Notes under the pieces: generated by a model
What the model saw: the letters and a program-made list of their open reading frames with translations, nothing else
Database searches by the model: none
What the model was told of the DNA's origin: nothing
Origin: Alkalicoccus luteus
GTDB lineage: Bacteria > Bacillota > Bacilli > Bacillales > Salisediminibacteriaceae
Assembly: GCA_052061695.1 (NCBI GenBank)
Contig: JBPZEY010000001.1
Reading direction: 5' to 3' (one strand)
Length of the DNA stretch: 64,000 bases
Made by a program: the position numbers and the translations under genes
In this document: in pieces, positions 48,641-57,336 of the stretch
Position numbering within the stretch: position 1 is the first letter of the stretch
Layout of the letters: the number at the start of each line of letters is the position of its first letter

Positions 48641-48856
48641 TCAGTCAGTCAGCCCTCGTTTCGAGCGTCTGACAATATGCTGAACTGCTTTATAGACAGT
48701 TTCCTTTTCCGTTATGTACAGTTTTTTCGGCCTTCCTTCTTCAATCGGGATTAAATGCACGTAGAATAGCGGAGAACCGCTGGCAGATTCGTCAATATTC
48801 AACTTCAATTCGTACTCTCCGCTTTGATAAAGTGATTCGATCTGTCTAATATCCAC
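48641..48856 (-). CDS. Small soluble protein of unknown function
   Basis: The 71-residue protein reads MDIRQIESLYQSGEYELKLN and contains SPLFYVHLIPIEEGRPKKLY and an Arg-rich end (IVRRSKRGLTD). It has an alpha/beta-like pattern but no recognised family. GGAGGCGG lies before the GTG at 48856. A good promoter (TTTACA-18-TGG-TATACT) lies 50 bases upstream and a LexA-like palindrome beyond it. Confidence 0.65.
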   Translation of the reverse strand: MDIRQIESLYQSGEYELKLNIDESASGSPLFYVHLIPIEEGRPKKLYITEKETVYKAVQHIVRRSKRGLTD

Positions 48857-48908
48857 GAATCCGCCTCCTCGTCTGCCTTTTAGTTCGGCACCCTCAATAA
48901 GTAGACTA

Positions 48909-48938
48909 AGTATACCATGATCTGCTGTTTTTTGTAAA
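48909..48938 (-). promoter_or_regulatory. Sigma-A promoter of the 48641 gene
   Basis: On the minus strand TTTACA (complement of 48933-48938), an 18-base spacer ending in TGG and TATACT (complement of 48909-48914) form an extended -10 promoter. Confidence 0.7.
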
Positions 48939-48972
48939 ACATTTGTACACCCATGTTCAGCTTTTATACAGG

Positions 48973-48986
48973 AGAACGTACGTTCT
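48973..48986. promoter_or_regulatory. LexA-box-like palindrome
   Basis: AGAACGTACGTTCT is a perfect 14-base palindrome with the SOS core GAAC-N4-GTTC of Bacillus. It lies about 35 bases upstream of the -35 box of the 48641 promoter; the distance makes SOS control uncertain. Confidence 0.4.
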
Positions 48987-49001
48987 GAATTCTCTTAAAA
49001 A

Positions 49002-49031
49002 AGCAGCCTCCCGCTCATGCGAAAGGCTGCT
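49002..49031 (-). terminator. Terminator of the rhodanese gene
   Basis: On the minus strand AGCAGCCT and AGGCTGCT pair and are followed by TTTTTTAAG. Confidence 0.8.
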
Positions 49032-49044
49032 CATCAAACCCGAT

Positions 49045-49425
49045 TCAGCTGTTTTTCCAGCTTTTTAGTTCGTCCACGGACTGCAAGTGTACTTCGTCAC
49101 CGTCTGCTTCATCGCCGTCCCACTCCAGCATGCCGCCTTCATAGTTTGCGACGTTCTCGTAGCCCTGTCCTTTTAAAAACAAGGAAACCTTCTGCGAGCG
49201 GTTGCCGCTGCGGCAGACGAACACATACTCTTTTTCTTTATCAATCCCGTCCGCAAGCTCTGGAATCGACATCATCGGGAGAAGAGGTACGCCGGGAATG
49301 TGGCGCTTCGTATACTCTTCCGGCTCTCGTACATCGATGACGATCTGATTCGGGCTTTTCTGCTCCAGGATCTGCTTCAGTTCCTCTTTATCAACCTGCT
49401 TAATGCCGTCCTGTTCGTAGCTCAT
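49045..49425 (-). CDS. Single-domain rhodanese-like sulfurtransferase
   Basis: The 126-residue protein is one rhodanese domain. VIDVREPEEYTKRHIPGVPL marks the fold and VFVCRSGNRSQKVSLFLKGQ contains the active Cys loop CRSGNR, which carries the persulfide. Such proteins move sulfane sulfur. AGGAGTG lies eight bases before the ATG at 49425; a nine-base longer reading from 49434 is unlikely. It is monocistronic. Confidence 0.87.
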   Translation of the reverse strand: MSYEQDGIKQVDKEELKQILEQKSPNQIVIDVREPEEYTKRHIPGVPLLPMMSIPELADGIDKEKEYVFVCRSGNRSQKVSLFLKGQGYENVANYEGGMLEWDGDEADGDEVHLQSVDELKSWKNS

Positions 49426-49490
49426 CGGCTTCACTCCTTCTCGCTCATTCTCTGCTTATTTTAACGCTGATTAGTGTCTCCTGTAAACGA

Positions 49491-51113
49491 TCAGCGGTTT
49501 AATTCCACATCACGCAAGTAGTAGAAGCTTGCCGGATACTGGAAATACCCTTCTACATCGTCGGAGAGTCCCGTTACAAGATCCGGGTAATATAAATAGC
49601 CGTAAGGAAGTTCATCTGCAAGAATCTCCTGAGCTTCTTCATAAAGCGCAAAGCGGGCGTCCTCGTCGCTTTCCTGACGTGCTTCTGTTAAGAGCGCATC
49701 GATTTCATCGTTTTCGTAAAAGGCCCTGTTTCCGGACGTACCGGCATTGCTCGAGTGATAAAGAGCGTACATGCCGTAGTCCGCGTCAAGCGTTACCGTC
49801 CCCCAGCTGCCGAGAAACAGCTCTGTGTCTCCCTGTCCGGCAAGCTCCAGGTAGGTGCCCTGCTCATACGACTCAATCGATACGTCAACGCCGATCTGTG
49901 AAAGCTGTGCCTGTATCAAGGCCGCGGCGTCTTCGTTTTCCCGGTCATCGTTTGTGACGAGCGTGACTTCCAGCCCGTCGCCGTAGCCAGCTTCTTCAAG
50001 CAGCTGCTGTGCTTGTTCCGGGTCGTATGCCGGAGCTTCAATGCTGTCAGAATAGCCGAACACGTCAGGTGCCAGCGGACCTTCTGCTGTGATGCCGGCA
50101 CCGTCAAGCACGCCTTCTACGATGTCCTCTTTATTCAGTGCCATGTAAATGGCGCGGCGCACATCAGCATCATCAAATGGCTCCGCTTCTGTATTGAAGC
50201 CGAGATAAGCCATGCGGACACTGTTTTGCTCATACGTACCAACGCCTTCTGCTTCTTCAAGTCGTTGCATATCCTGTGGATTTACCGGATAAATGACGTC
50301 AAGACCACCCGTTTCCAGCTCGCCGATCCGCGTCAGGCTTTCCGGTACCACCTGGAAGGAAACACCTTCGACATTTGCAGGCTCTTCCCAATAGTCGTCA
50401 TTTCTTGCGAGGGTCACATAATCGCCGGATACGTAGTCTTCCAGCTGGAAATAGCCAGTGCCTGCGGCTTCCTCATCAGCCACGTCAAATGGGTTGCCGC
50501 CTGCCTCCAGTTCTTCGTAGGAAGCTTCGATCATGTTGGGGCTGACAATGCCGCCGCCAGGATGCGCCAAATGAGACGGGAGCGCCGCGAACGGCGCATC
50601 CGTATGCATGCGTACCGTATACTCATCGACTACTTCCACTTCTTCAATCATGCTGAAAATAAACGAGACCGGTGATGCGATATCCTCATCTAAAATCCGG
50701 TCAAAATTCATTTTTACGATTTCAGCGTCCAGCTCTTCGCCGTCATGAAACGTCACGCCTTCACGGATCTCAAATTCCCACACCGTATCCTCAACCTGCT
50801 CATAGCTTTCCGCGAGCCACGGTTCCAGCTCCAGGTCTTCATTCATAAAAACGAGGCGGTCGTAAATTGTCGCGTTAATTGAATTGGATACGTTCTCGTT
50901 CGCACCGTGCGGATCCAGTGCTACCGGGTCAGATGCCACACCAACCTGCAGGTAGTCCTCCTCAATCCGCTCCCCCTCTGCTTCCGGTGCTTCGTTATTA
51001 TTTGACGGCTCTTCACCGTTATTCCCGTTGTTTAACCCTTCCTCCGGCTCCCCTGCACAAGCGGCCAGCAAACCGACACCAATCATCAGTGCTGCATACT
51101 TTTTCACGTTCAT
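49491..51113 (-). CDS. Peptide/glutathione-type ABC binding lipoprotein, copy 1
   Basis: The 540-residue SBP_bac_5 protein starts with a lipoprotein signal (GLLAACAGEP), an Asn/Glu-rich linker and the family opening LQVGVASDPVALDPHGANEN, with WEFEIREGVTFHDGEELDAE and the C-terminal YGYLYYPDLVTGLSDDVEGY. It binds peptides or related solutes outside the membrane. It is the close relative of the protein at 52159-53784. No permease or ATPase genes adjoin either copy. It has its own TTGACA-17-TATACT promoter. Confidence 0.88.
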   Translation of the reverse strand: MNVKKYAALMIGVGLLAACAGEPEEGLNNGNNGEEPSNNNEAPEAEGERIEEDYLQVGVASDPVALDPHGANENVSNSINATIYDRLVFMNEDLELEPWLAESYEQVEDTVWEFEIREGVTFHDGEELDAEIVKMNFDRILDEDIASPVSFIFSMIEEVEVVDEYTVRMHTDAPFAALPSHLAHPGGGIVSPNMIEASYEELEAGGNPFDVADEEAAGTGYFQLEDYVSGDYVTLARNDDYWEEPANVEGVSFQVVPESLTRIGELETGGLDVIYPVNPQDMQRLEEAEGVGTYEQNSVRMAYLGFNTEAEPFDDADVRRAIYMALNKEDIVEGVLDGAGITAEGPLAPDVFGYSDSIEAPAYDPEQAQQLLEEAGYGDGLEVTLVTNDDRENEDAAALIQAQLSQIGVDVSIESYEQGTYLELAGQGDTELFLGSWGTVTLDADYGMYALYHSSNAGTSGNRAFYENDEIDALLTEARQESDEDARFALYEEAQEILADELPYGYLYYPDLVTGLSDDVEGYFQYPASFYYLRDVELNR

Positions 51114-51167
51114 TTCCCCCTTCTCACTCTAAACCGACAAACTATATCGGCTTTATGGACTTTTATT

Positions 51168-51196
51168 AGTATAGAAAAGCTTCCCTGACGTGTCAA
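51168..51196 (-). promoter_or_regulatory. Consensus sigma-A promoter of binding-protein copy 1
   Basis: On the minus strand TTGACA (complement of 51191-51196), 17 bases, TATACT (complement of 51168-51173). Confidence 0.85.
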
Positions 51197-51247
51197 CTGA
51201 GTTGATTGCATCTGTGCTATGCTGGATAAAAAAAGGAGGATGTACAG

Positions 51248-51775
51248 GTGGATATACAGATCAGGCAAGAAACTCGCGCAGATATGGAAACAATCGAAAA
51301 CGTGATTGCAGAGGCGTTTCAAAAAGAAGAAGTGAGTGATCAGACTGAGCATGAACTGGTGAAACGCATTCGCCAGTCCGAGGCTTATATACCGGAGCTT
51401 GCCCTTTCGGCTTTCCTAAACGGAACCATTGCCGGTCATATTATGCTTTCCCGAATCGACATTGAGCAAACGGATCAAACGCGGATCCCGTCACTGGCCC
51501 TGGCCCCTGTTTCCGTGCTGCCGGAGCTTCAGGGGCGCGGCATTGGCAGTGCTTTAATACATGATGCCCTTCAGCGCGCTGCATCGGCCGGATATCCTTC
51601 TGTGATCGTGCTTGGACATCCCGACTATTACCCGCGGTTTGGCTTTCAGCCGGCCTCCGGATTTGGCGTCCGCGCTCCGTTTGATGTACCTGATGAGGCG
51701 TTGATGGCCATGGAGCTTGAACCAGGAACGCTTCAGTCAGGCACCATTCGGTATCCCGCTGCGTTTCAACTGTAA
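51248..51775 (+). CDS. GNAT acetyltransferase (YhbS-like)
   Basis: The 175-residue enzyme reads IRQETRADMETIENVIAEAF at the start, has the acetyl-CoA loop LPELQGRGIGSALIHDALQ and the YhbS-type ending GHPDYYPRFGFQPASGFGV. GTG is the start, nine bases after AAGGAGG. It is divergent from the binding protein and followed by a strong hairpin. The substrate is unknown. Confidence 0.87.
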   Translation: MDIQIRQETRADMETIENVIAEAFQKEEVSDQTEHELVKRIRQSEAYIPELALSAFLNGTIAGHIMLSRIDIEQTDQTRIPSLALAPVSVLPELQGRGIGSALIHDALQRAASAGYPSVIVLGHPDYYPRFGFQPASGFGVRAPFDVPDEALMAMELEPGTLQSGTIRYPAAFQL

Positions 51776-51777
51776 AA

Positions 51778-51813
51778 AAACCAGAGTTCCCCTTGATTCC
51801 AGGACTCTGGTTT
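51778..51813. terminator. Bidirectional hairpin between converging genes
   Basis: AAACCAGAGT and ACTCTGGTTT form a perfect 10-bp outer stem preceded by an A-run; the stop of the minus-strand 54-residue gene overlaps its edge. Confidence 0.75.
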
Positions 51814-51976
51814 AGTCGTGACGGTGCTTATCTTTTTCTTCTGCTTCCTTTGCCCGTCGTTCCACGTCACGCATGTGATCGTTCCGCTTTGATGCGGTGC
51901 TTGCGTAAACGAGAAACATCGCAATCAGAAGGACCGGGATCAGCAGGCTCTGCAGGTTTCCGAATAGATCTCCCAT
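51812..51976 (-). CDS. 54-residue single-span membrane protein
   Basis: AAAGGAG lies eight bases before an ATG at 51976. The product starts MGDLFGNLQSLLIPVLLIAM: one membrane helix (about residues 8-25) and a highly charged cytoplasmic tail (ERRAKEAEEKDKHRHD). It fits exactly between two terminators. The layout resembles the 58-residue protein at 7580. The family is unknown. Confidence 0.6.
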   Translation of the reverse strand: MGDLFGNLQSLLIPVLLIAMFLVYASTASKRNDHMRDVERRAKEAEEKDKHRHD

Positions 51977-52123
51977 TGGCAGGGCTCCTTTATCTCCGTT
52001 TCCCTCAGCTTAGCAGGGTTTCCAGCCAATGTACAGCAGTCCTACTTCGCATAAAAAGCATATCGGAAATGATACGCAGCGTTCCTTTTACTGATCACTG
52101 GCCCCTCTTCGCTTTTCATTAAG

Positions 52124-52152
52124 AAACCGCTCCTCATATGAGAGGAGCGGTT
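52124..52152. terminator. Terminator of binding-protein copy 2
   Basis: AAACCGCTCCTC and GAGGAGCGGTT form a long stem around ATATGA; T-rich on the plus side, shorter T-run on the minus side. Confidence 0.7.
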
Positions 52153-52158
52153 CGTTTT

Positions 52159-53784
52159 TTAGCGGTTCAGCTCAACATCCTTCAGGTAGTAATAACCGGA
52201 TGGATACTGCCAGAAGCCTTCGACATCGTCTGTCACAGCCGAGATCGAGCTTGGGTAGTAAAGGAATGCGTATGGAGATTCTTCAATGAGCAGGTTCTGT
52301 GCTTCTTCATAAATTTCCAGTCGCTCTTCCTCCGTCTGTGCTTCACGACCAGCTTCGAGCAGAGAGTCGAGCTCGTCATTTTCAATGAAAGAACGGTTAC
52401 CCGGTGGTCCGGCGTTACTGGAATGGAACGGTCCATAGAGGCCGTAGTCTGCATCCATTGTCACCGTGCCCCACGTGCCGTAGAACATTTCGGTATCCCC
52501 GTCGCCAGCCATTTCGAGATATGTTCCGATTTCATACGATTCGATCGAAACGTCGATACCAAGTACGCTCAGCTGCGCCTGAATCAATTCTGCGGCATCG
52601 ATAGAATCCTGGGATTCACTTGTGAGAAGACTTACTTCAAAGCCTTCCTCCACGCCGGCATCCCGCAGCATCTGCTCCGCTTCTTCTGGGTCGTATTCCA
52701 GCGCGTCCAGGTTTTCCGACGCTCCGAACACTTCCGGTGCAATCGGTCCGTCTGCTTTAATACCGGTGCCGTTCAGCACGCCTTCAATGATATCGTCCTT
52801 GTTGAGTGCCATGTGAATGGCTCGTCGTACTTCCGGGTCGTTAAACGGCTCAACGTCTGTGTTAAAGCCGAGATAGGCGAGCATAGAGCTCGGCTGCTCA
52901 TTCAGGTTGACGCCATCAGCCTGCTCCACCCGGCCGATGTCAGAAGGAACGACTGGTACGGAAATATCAATACCGCCAGTTTCCAGTTCGCCAATACGCG
53001 TCAGCGGCTCCGGAATAATTCGGAACGTGACACCTTCGACATTTGCCTCGCCGTTCCAGTAGTCTTCATTCCGACTGAAGGTGACGTATTCCCCGGAGTT
53101 ATAGTCTTCCAGCTGGAAGTATCCGGTGCCTGCTGCCTGCGTATTCGCCGCGTTAAACGGCGAGCCGCCTTCCTCCATTTCTTCATAGGAAGCCTCGATT
53201 AAAGCCGGGCTCACAATTCCGCCGCCAGGATGCGCCAGGTGGGACGGAAGCGGCGCAAACGGAACGTCCGTCGTCATCTGTACCGTATAATCATCGATGA
53301 CTTCTACCTCTTCAATCATGTCAAAAATGAAGGCGACAGGAGATCCGATATCTTCATCGAGAATCCGCTCGAAGTTCATTTGCACGACCTCGGCGTTCAG
53401 CTCTTCCCCGTCATGAAACGTGATGCCTTCGCGAATTTTAAACTCCCACGTCGTCTCATCCAGCTGTTCAAACTCTTCCGCGAGTCCTGGTGCGATTTCG
53501 AGGTCTTCGTCTACGTAAACAAGACGGTCGTACACCGAGGAGTTAATCGCGTTTGCGACGTTCTCATTTGCTCCGTGCGGATCAAGCGCTACCGGGTCTG
53601 TCTGCACCCCAATCTGCAGGTAATCGTCCTCCACCCGCTCGCCATCTCCTTCTTCGTTTCCTTCTGCGGCTTCCACATTGTTTTCAGCATCAGTGTTTTC
53701 TGCCGGATCATTCGTGTTCTCCGGTTCTCCGGCACAGCCGGCCAGAATCAACGTCCCGACTAATAGCCCTGCGTACTTCTTCAT
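52159..53784 (-). CDS. Peptide/glutathione-type ABC binding lipoprotein, copy 2
   Basis: The 541-residue SBP_bac_5 lipoprotein has the signal LILAGCAGEP, the linker ENTDAENNVEAAEGNEEGDG, and LQIGVQTDPVALDPHGANEN. Long stretches match copy 1 almost residue for residue (for example SHLAHPGGGIVSP and RRAIHMALNKDDI), so the pair arose by duplication. The binding-site loops differ (for example IPEPLTRIGELETGGIDISV), which suggests different ligands. Its own consensus promoter lies upstream. It needs permeases encoded elsewhere. Confidence 0.88.
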   Translation of the reverse strand: MKKYAGLLVGTLILAGCAGEPENTNDPAENTDAENNVEAAEGNEEGDGERVEDDYLQIGVQTDPVALDPHGANENVANAINSSVYDRLVYVDEDLEIAPGLAEEFEQLDETTWEFKIREGITFHDGEELNAEVVQMNFERILDEDIGSPVAFIFDMIEEVEVIDDYTVQMTTDVPFAPLPSHLAHPGGGIVSPALIEASYEEMEEGGSPFNAANTQAAGTGYFQLEDYNSGEYVTFSRNEDYWNGEANVEGVTFRIIPEPLTRIGELETGGIDISVPVVPSDIGRVEQADGVNLNEQPSSMLAYLGFNTDVEPFNDPEVRRAIHMALNKDDIIEGVLNGTGIKADGPIAPEVFGASENLDALEYDPEEAEQMLRDAGVEEGFEVSLLTSESQDSIDAAELIQAQLSVLGIDVSIESYEIGTYLEMAGDGDTEMFYGTWGTVTMDADYGLYGPFHSSNAGPPGNRSFIENDELDSLLEAGREAQTEEERLEIYEEAQNLLIEESPYAFLYYPSSISAVTDDVEGFWQYPSGYYYLKDVELNR

Positions 53785-53845
53785 GCTGTCTTCCTCCCCT
53801 GAAAGATTATTTTATTTTTTCTACCAAACTATGTAACATTTTTCT

Positions 53846-53874
53846 AGTATATGAAACTGTCTGAATAATGTCAA
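53846..53874 (-). promoter_or_regulatory. Consensus sigma-A promoter of binding-protein copy 2
   Basis: On the minus strand TTGACA (complement of 53869-53874), 17 bases, TATACT (complement of 53846-53851): the same boxes and spacing as copy 1. Confidence 0.85.
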
Positions 53875-54007
53875 TATTAGCTATGATATCCTGAAATGGA
53901 AATGAAATCAGCTTCTTTCATCTTATATACACATGTACAACTGGTTCATCTGTCGTGTGACTTCCGTTCTGACTTCCTATAAGAGGAAAAAAATACCGAT
54001 TATCTTA

Positions 54008-54016
54008 TGTTACGAT
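54008..54016 (+). promoter_or_regulatory. Candidate extended -10 element for the membrane-protein operon
   Basis: TGT-TACGAT lies 32 bases before the first start codon. No -35 box is clear. Confidence 0.35.
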
Positions 54017-54047
54017 ATCATTACAGAACCGTTAGTGAGGGATGTTC

Positions 54048-54560
54048 ATGTCAGCACTCGTTAAACTGCGAACGAAGCAGATGCTCGTTTTTAATCTGGT
54101 GCTGCTACCAGCACTTACCGGAGCGGTTCTCCTTATTGAACGACTAGGGCTGTCGTTGCAGCTGCTGTTCGCCTTTTCTGCCGCAGCCGGTGCTTTCGTT
54201 CTTGTGCGGGAACTCATCCCGTTTCCTTTGAAGAAAGAGATGGAGCGCTATGAGAAAGAAGCTGTTGATCTGACACCGCGGCCGAATCAATATCCGCTTG
54301 CCATCTTCACAGCAGCTGCTGTCGCCGCAGCTGGTTTAGCGCCGGATTCGGCGCTCCCTGTACCGCTCGGAGCCGTCATTACCGCTGCGGGTGTGCTGGC
54401 TTTCACGATGAACCTGCATAAGCTTACGCATATCGCAGCAGTAGACGGGGCCAATAGTCCGGCTCATTTTCAGCAGCGCCGGGTCCTGATTCGATTCGCC
54501 GCAGGCCTGAATCTCTTTGCTCTATTTACGATTCTTTCATTCATTGTATCAGCGCTCTAA
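54048..54560 (+). CDS. Membrane-paralog operon gene 1
   Basis: The 170-residue protein has a short basic start (SALVKLRTKQMLVFNLVLLP), two helices, a cytoplasmic loop with the motif KKEMERYEKEAVDLTPRPNQ, and two further helices. It belongs with the eight following proteins: basic RTKQ start, helix pair, E-x-YE or E-x-HE motif, second helix pair. No known family is recognised. The ATG at 54048 is preferred (GAGGG six bases upstream). It is the first gene of the operon. Confidence 0.7.
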   Translation: MSALVKLRTKQMLVFNLVLLPALTGAVLLIERLGLSLQLLFAFSAAAGAFVLVRELIPFPLKKEMERYEKEAVDLTPRPNQYPLAIFTAAAVAAAGLAPDSALPVPLGAVITAAGVLAFTMNLHKLTHIAAVDGANSPAHFQQRRVLIRFAAGLNLFALFTILSFIVSAL

Positions 54561-54580
54561 TGGTTCCGGAGGTGTCAGAC

Positions 54581-55165
54581 GTGTCTTCCATTCGCAAACT
54601 TCGCATCAAGCAGCTGAGTGTGATCGCCTGCAGCACGGCGGTCCTGCTCGCCGTTACGTTAGTAGTCATTGAACAGGCGGAGCTGACCATTCGTTACGCT
54701 ACAGCCTCGATCCTGCTCATCGGGATTATCCTAACGACTTTTCGTTTGTCCCGAAAAGAGGTTCCGAGTTCCCGGCTGTCTCTTTTCCGGCGGGCCCAGC
54801 AGTACGAATGGGCAAAACTAGGAACAGAATGGCCGGCGTATAAAAGCGTTCAGAAAAATCGCCGCCTGTCTACGAGGCTCTATATAGCCGTATCGTTCGC
54901 GATTACGTGGGCCGGCATCACGCAGCTACCAGTAGATGAACCGATTCGCTTCGGCTTTGCCGGCGGCTTCGTGACTGTACTGATGGTGACAGCATTGATG
55001 GTGCTCACGAACGCCTTTCACTACGCCGCTGTCGACAAAACTGAATCGATTGAAGAATATAAGGATCACCAGCAGTCTGCAGATGTTGCAAACCTAATCG
55101 TTTACTTCTTTTTCATCCTCGCTGTCTTTGGCGTTGTTGAGCAATTCGATATCGTGATTTTTTAG
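54581..55165 (+). CDS. Membrane-paralog operon gene 2
   Basis: From the GTG at 54581 (GGAGGTG upstream) the protein starts VSSIRKLRIKQLSVIACSTA, aligned with its paralogs; the ATG at 54560 in the TAATG overlap is the alternative. Four helices flank the loop motif RRAQQYEWAKLGTEWPAYKS. The YExxKLGxxWP sequence is shared with genes 3 and 4. Function unknown. Confidence 0.7.
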   Translation: MSSIRKLRIKQLSVIACSTAVLLAVTLVVIEQAELTIRYATASILLIGIILTTFRLSRKEVPSSRLSLFRRAQQYEWAKLGTEWPAYKSVQKNRRLSTRLYIAVSFAITWAGITQLPVDEPIRFGFAGGFVTVLMVTALMVLTNAFHYAAVDKTESIEEYKDHQQSADVANLIVYFFFILAVFGVVEQFDIVIF

Positions 55166-55184
55166 TAAATGAGGCTGATCCATC

Positions 55185-55757
55185 GTGACCCAAACTGAAC
55201 GACGCGTCCTGCGCTTGAAAGAAGTCGTCATTAAAAGTTTCATATCGGGAATTGTAATGGGGGTGCTGCTTGCCCTACAACTCGTGTTTTCCCTTCAGAT
55301 TGTCCTATTTATCGCTGTTACGGTATTTATTGGATGGCGGACGTATCATTGGAAAACAAAAGACGTTTCGCTTTCCCGGTTTTCGTCGATTCGCAGGCTG
55401 CAGCTGTATGAAATTGACAAGCTCGGTGACAGCTGGCCGCTATATGAATGGAGACAGAACATGCGCACGAAAGCAGGTATGCTGCAAGGGGCTTTAAGCC
55501 TCGCGCTTGTGCTTTCCGCTTTATATCAGCTGGATCATATAGCACTTCCAATGACTGTCCCCGCCTCTCTCTCGTTCATCGCTTTAGCAATGCTTTCAAC
55601 AGGTGCCATCGTTTTCGTAAGCGGCTTTCAGCTGGACCGCTCTGATACGATAACGGCATACAAGGAGAACAAAATCATCACCGGTGTCATAATCGTTTTT
55701 ATCGTGTTATTTGCTCTTTTAACCGTCATTGGAATCGTCGATCAAACGACTACCTGA
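55185..55757 (+). CDS. Membrane-paralog operon gene 3
   Basis: The 190-residue protein (GTG start) begins TQTERRVLRLKEVVIKSFIS, has four helices and the loop RRLQLYEIDKLGDSWPLYEW, the second copy of the YExxKLGxxWP motif. It lies 19 bases after gene 2 in the same transcript. Function unknown. Confidence 0.7.
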   Translation: MTQTERRVLRLKEVVIKSFISGIVMGVLLALQLVFSLQIVLFIAVTVFIGWRTYHWKTKDVSLSRFSSIRRLQLYEIDKLGDSWPLYEWRQNMRTKAGMLQGALSLALVLSALYQLDHIALPMTVPASLSFIALAMLSTGAIVFVSGFQLDRSDTITAYKENKIITGVIIVFIVLFALLTVIGIVDQTTT

Positions 55758-55785
55758 TTCGAAATCTCGCGAAGGAGGACATAGT

Positions 55786-56376
55786 ATGTCTGCCCACCCT
55801 GATTCCTTATCAAAATATGAGCTATACCGGCTGCGCCGCCTGGAGAAGCTGGCGTACGCCGGGATGATCGTAGCGTACAGTGCTGGCAGTGCTCTGCTTG
55901 CGTACGTCATTCCGCTGCAGCTGCTTCTGTTTGCATCTGCCGCTGCGCTGACGTCGTACACCATTTACCGCATACAGCGCGGCCCCCGTGAACCATGGCT
56001 CGCCGCTTCCCGCAGGCTTGAGGCTTACGAAAAACAAAAGCTCGGCCCGGATTGGCCAAAAGCAGTAAAACAGCATAATCCGCGCCAGAAGCGCTACGCC
56101 TGGCTGAGCGCCTTTGGGGTTGTTTTGCTGCTGACAGTCGGCTGGCTGACCGAGCCGGGGACGTATTACACGGTAACCATGGCTGAGTTTACCGGCTTCA
56201 CGCTTCTCGTTCTGCTCACCTTCGTCGTCTACTACCACTTCGAGAAAAAACCGATTGATCTGGCAACCGCCGGTTGGGAATATCAGATGCTGAAGCCAAA
56301 GTTTACGAAATGGAAGGTTATTTCATTGTTTGCGATTCATTACTTTTTTATAAACACCGGAGTGCCCGGACTGTAG
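55786..56376 (+). CDS. Membrane-paralog operon gene 4
   Basis: GAAGGAGG precedes an ATG at 55786. The 196-residue protein starts SAHPDSLSKYELYRLRRLEK, has four helices and the loop SRRLEAYEKQKLGPDWPKAV, the third YExxKLGxxWP copy. It ends in VISLFAIHYFFINTGVPGL. The longer frame from 55729 overlaps gene 3 and lacks a ribosome site. Function unknown. Confidence 0.7.
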   Translation: MSAHPDSLSKYELYRLRRLEKLAYAGMIVAYSAGSALLAYVIPLQLLLFASAAALTSYTIYRIQRGPREPWLAASRRLEAYEKQKLGPDWPKAVKQHNPRQKRYAWLSAFGVVLLLTVGWLTEPGTYYTVTMAEFTGFTLLVLLTFVVYYHFEKKPIDLATAGWEYQMLKPKFTKWKVISLFAIHYFFINTGVPGL

Positions 56377-56391
56377 AAGGGAGACTTATGC

Positions 56392-56889
56392 ATGACGCCG
56401 AAAACAAAGTCGTTTATCGTACGAGCTCTTCCCTGGGCCGCTGGTGCAGTCATTCAGCTCGCGGCCATCCTCTGGACAGATCCGGCGACGGCCGGGCTCA
56501 CCTTTTCCCTGCTGATCATTGCTGCCGGTGTCCTTTCCTTGATCAAGATCCGCTTTCCGCATCTGGATCCGCTCGAGCAACGAAAACACGAACGCGGCGG
56601 CGTGTACTGGATGCTGACGTCTCTCATGCAAGGTCTTGGCCTGATTGGCCTGGGGACGCTATTTTTACTGATTGGCTTTTCCGCCTCCTACGTCTTCTTT
56701 TTAGGCCATGCGGGATTCTTTTCCACCTTTGCGATCATCCTGCTTGCAGGATCGGTGCTCGGTCACCAGCTTGAATGGGATCGCTTTGAGGAAGCAGAGC
56801 AAAAGCAGTTTAAAATCGCGTTATTCTGGAGTACACCTGGGGCTGTTTTCATTTGGGGCACTGTCCTTTTCACCGTCATCTTACAATAA
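56392..56889 (+). CDS. Membrane-paralog operon gene 5
   Basis: The 165-residue protein is the most divergent member. It begins TPKTKSFIVRALPWAAGAVI, has four helices, the loop DPLEQRKHERGGVYWMLTSL and a polar HQLEWDRFEEAEQKQFK segment before the last helix. The E-x-x-HER element matches the HE motif of genes 7 and 8. Function unknown. Confidence 0.65.
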   Translation: MTPKTKSFIVRALPWAAGAVIQLAAILWTDPATAGLTFSLLIIAAGVLSLIKIRFPHLDPLEQRKHERGGVYWMLTSLMQGLGLIGLGTLFLLIGFSASYVFFLGHAGFFSTFAIILLAGSVLGHQLEWDRFEEAEQKQFKIALFWSTPGAVFIWGTVLFTVILQ

Positions 56890-56916
56890 ATTCATACTCA
56901 CTACTGGAGGCTGATT

Positions 56917-57336
56917 ATGTCCATTCGCTCGCTTCGAACAAAACAATTTGCCCTGTATAACGCCTTTTTTATTGCAGCTCTTATCTTCGTTGCCGTGCTT
57001 CAGGAAACAGGCCTGACCATCCTTTTTACTGCAGGTGCTGTTCTCTTACTCATCTTCACCGTCCGATTATGGCGCGATAATACGCTCGCCCTGCTTCCTC
57101 ACGAAAAAAAGCTCGAAGCGCATGAAATGGCAGTCGATCCCGAGCGTGTTCAAAAAGAAAAAAACAGATCGAAATACTTCATGCCGGTGCTGGCTGTGAT
57201 TTGCGTGCTTGTTCCCCTCAGCAACCTTTCTGCAGATCCTTTCGTCCCGGTTATTGCCGGTACCATTGCTGGAAATATTGGGATATACGTACGTGTACGC
57301 CGCTTCGATCGTAAGGCTGAGGCAGCTGAAACATGA
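56917..57336 (+). CDS. Membrane-paralog operon gene 6
   Basis: The 139-residue protein starts SIRSLRTKQFALYNAFFIAA, has helix pairs around HEKKLEAHEMAVDPERVQKE, and ends in charged KAEAAET. It is the shortest four-helix member. CTGGAGG precedes the ATG; the end overlaps gene 7 by four bases. Confidence 0.7.
   Translation: MSIRSLRTKQFALYNAFFIAALIFVAVLQETGLTILFTAGAVLLLIFTVRLWRDNTLALLPHEKKLEAHEMAVDPERVQKEKNRSKYFMPVLAVICVLVPLSNLSADPFVPVIAGTIAGNIGIYVRVRRFDRKAEAAET

Noticed and set aside
52138..53202. 354-residue plus-strand frame over binding-protein copy 2
   Set aside because: It is the antisense shadow of an acidic, well-recognised protein; the composition is unnatural and no ribosome site is present.
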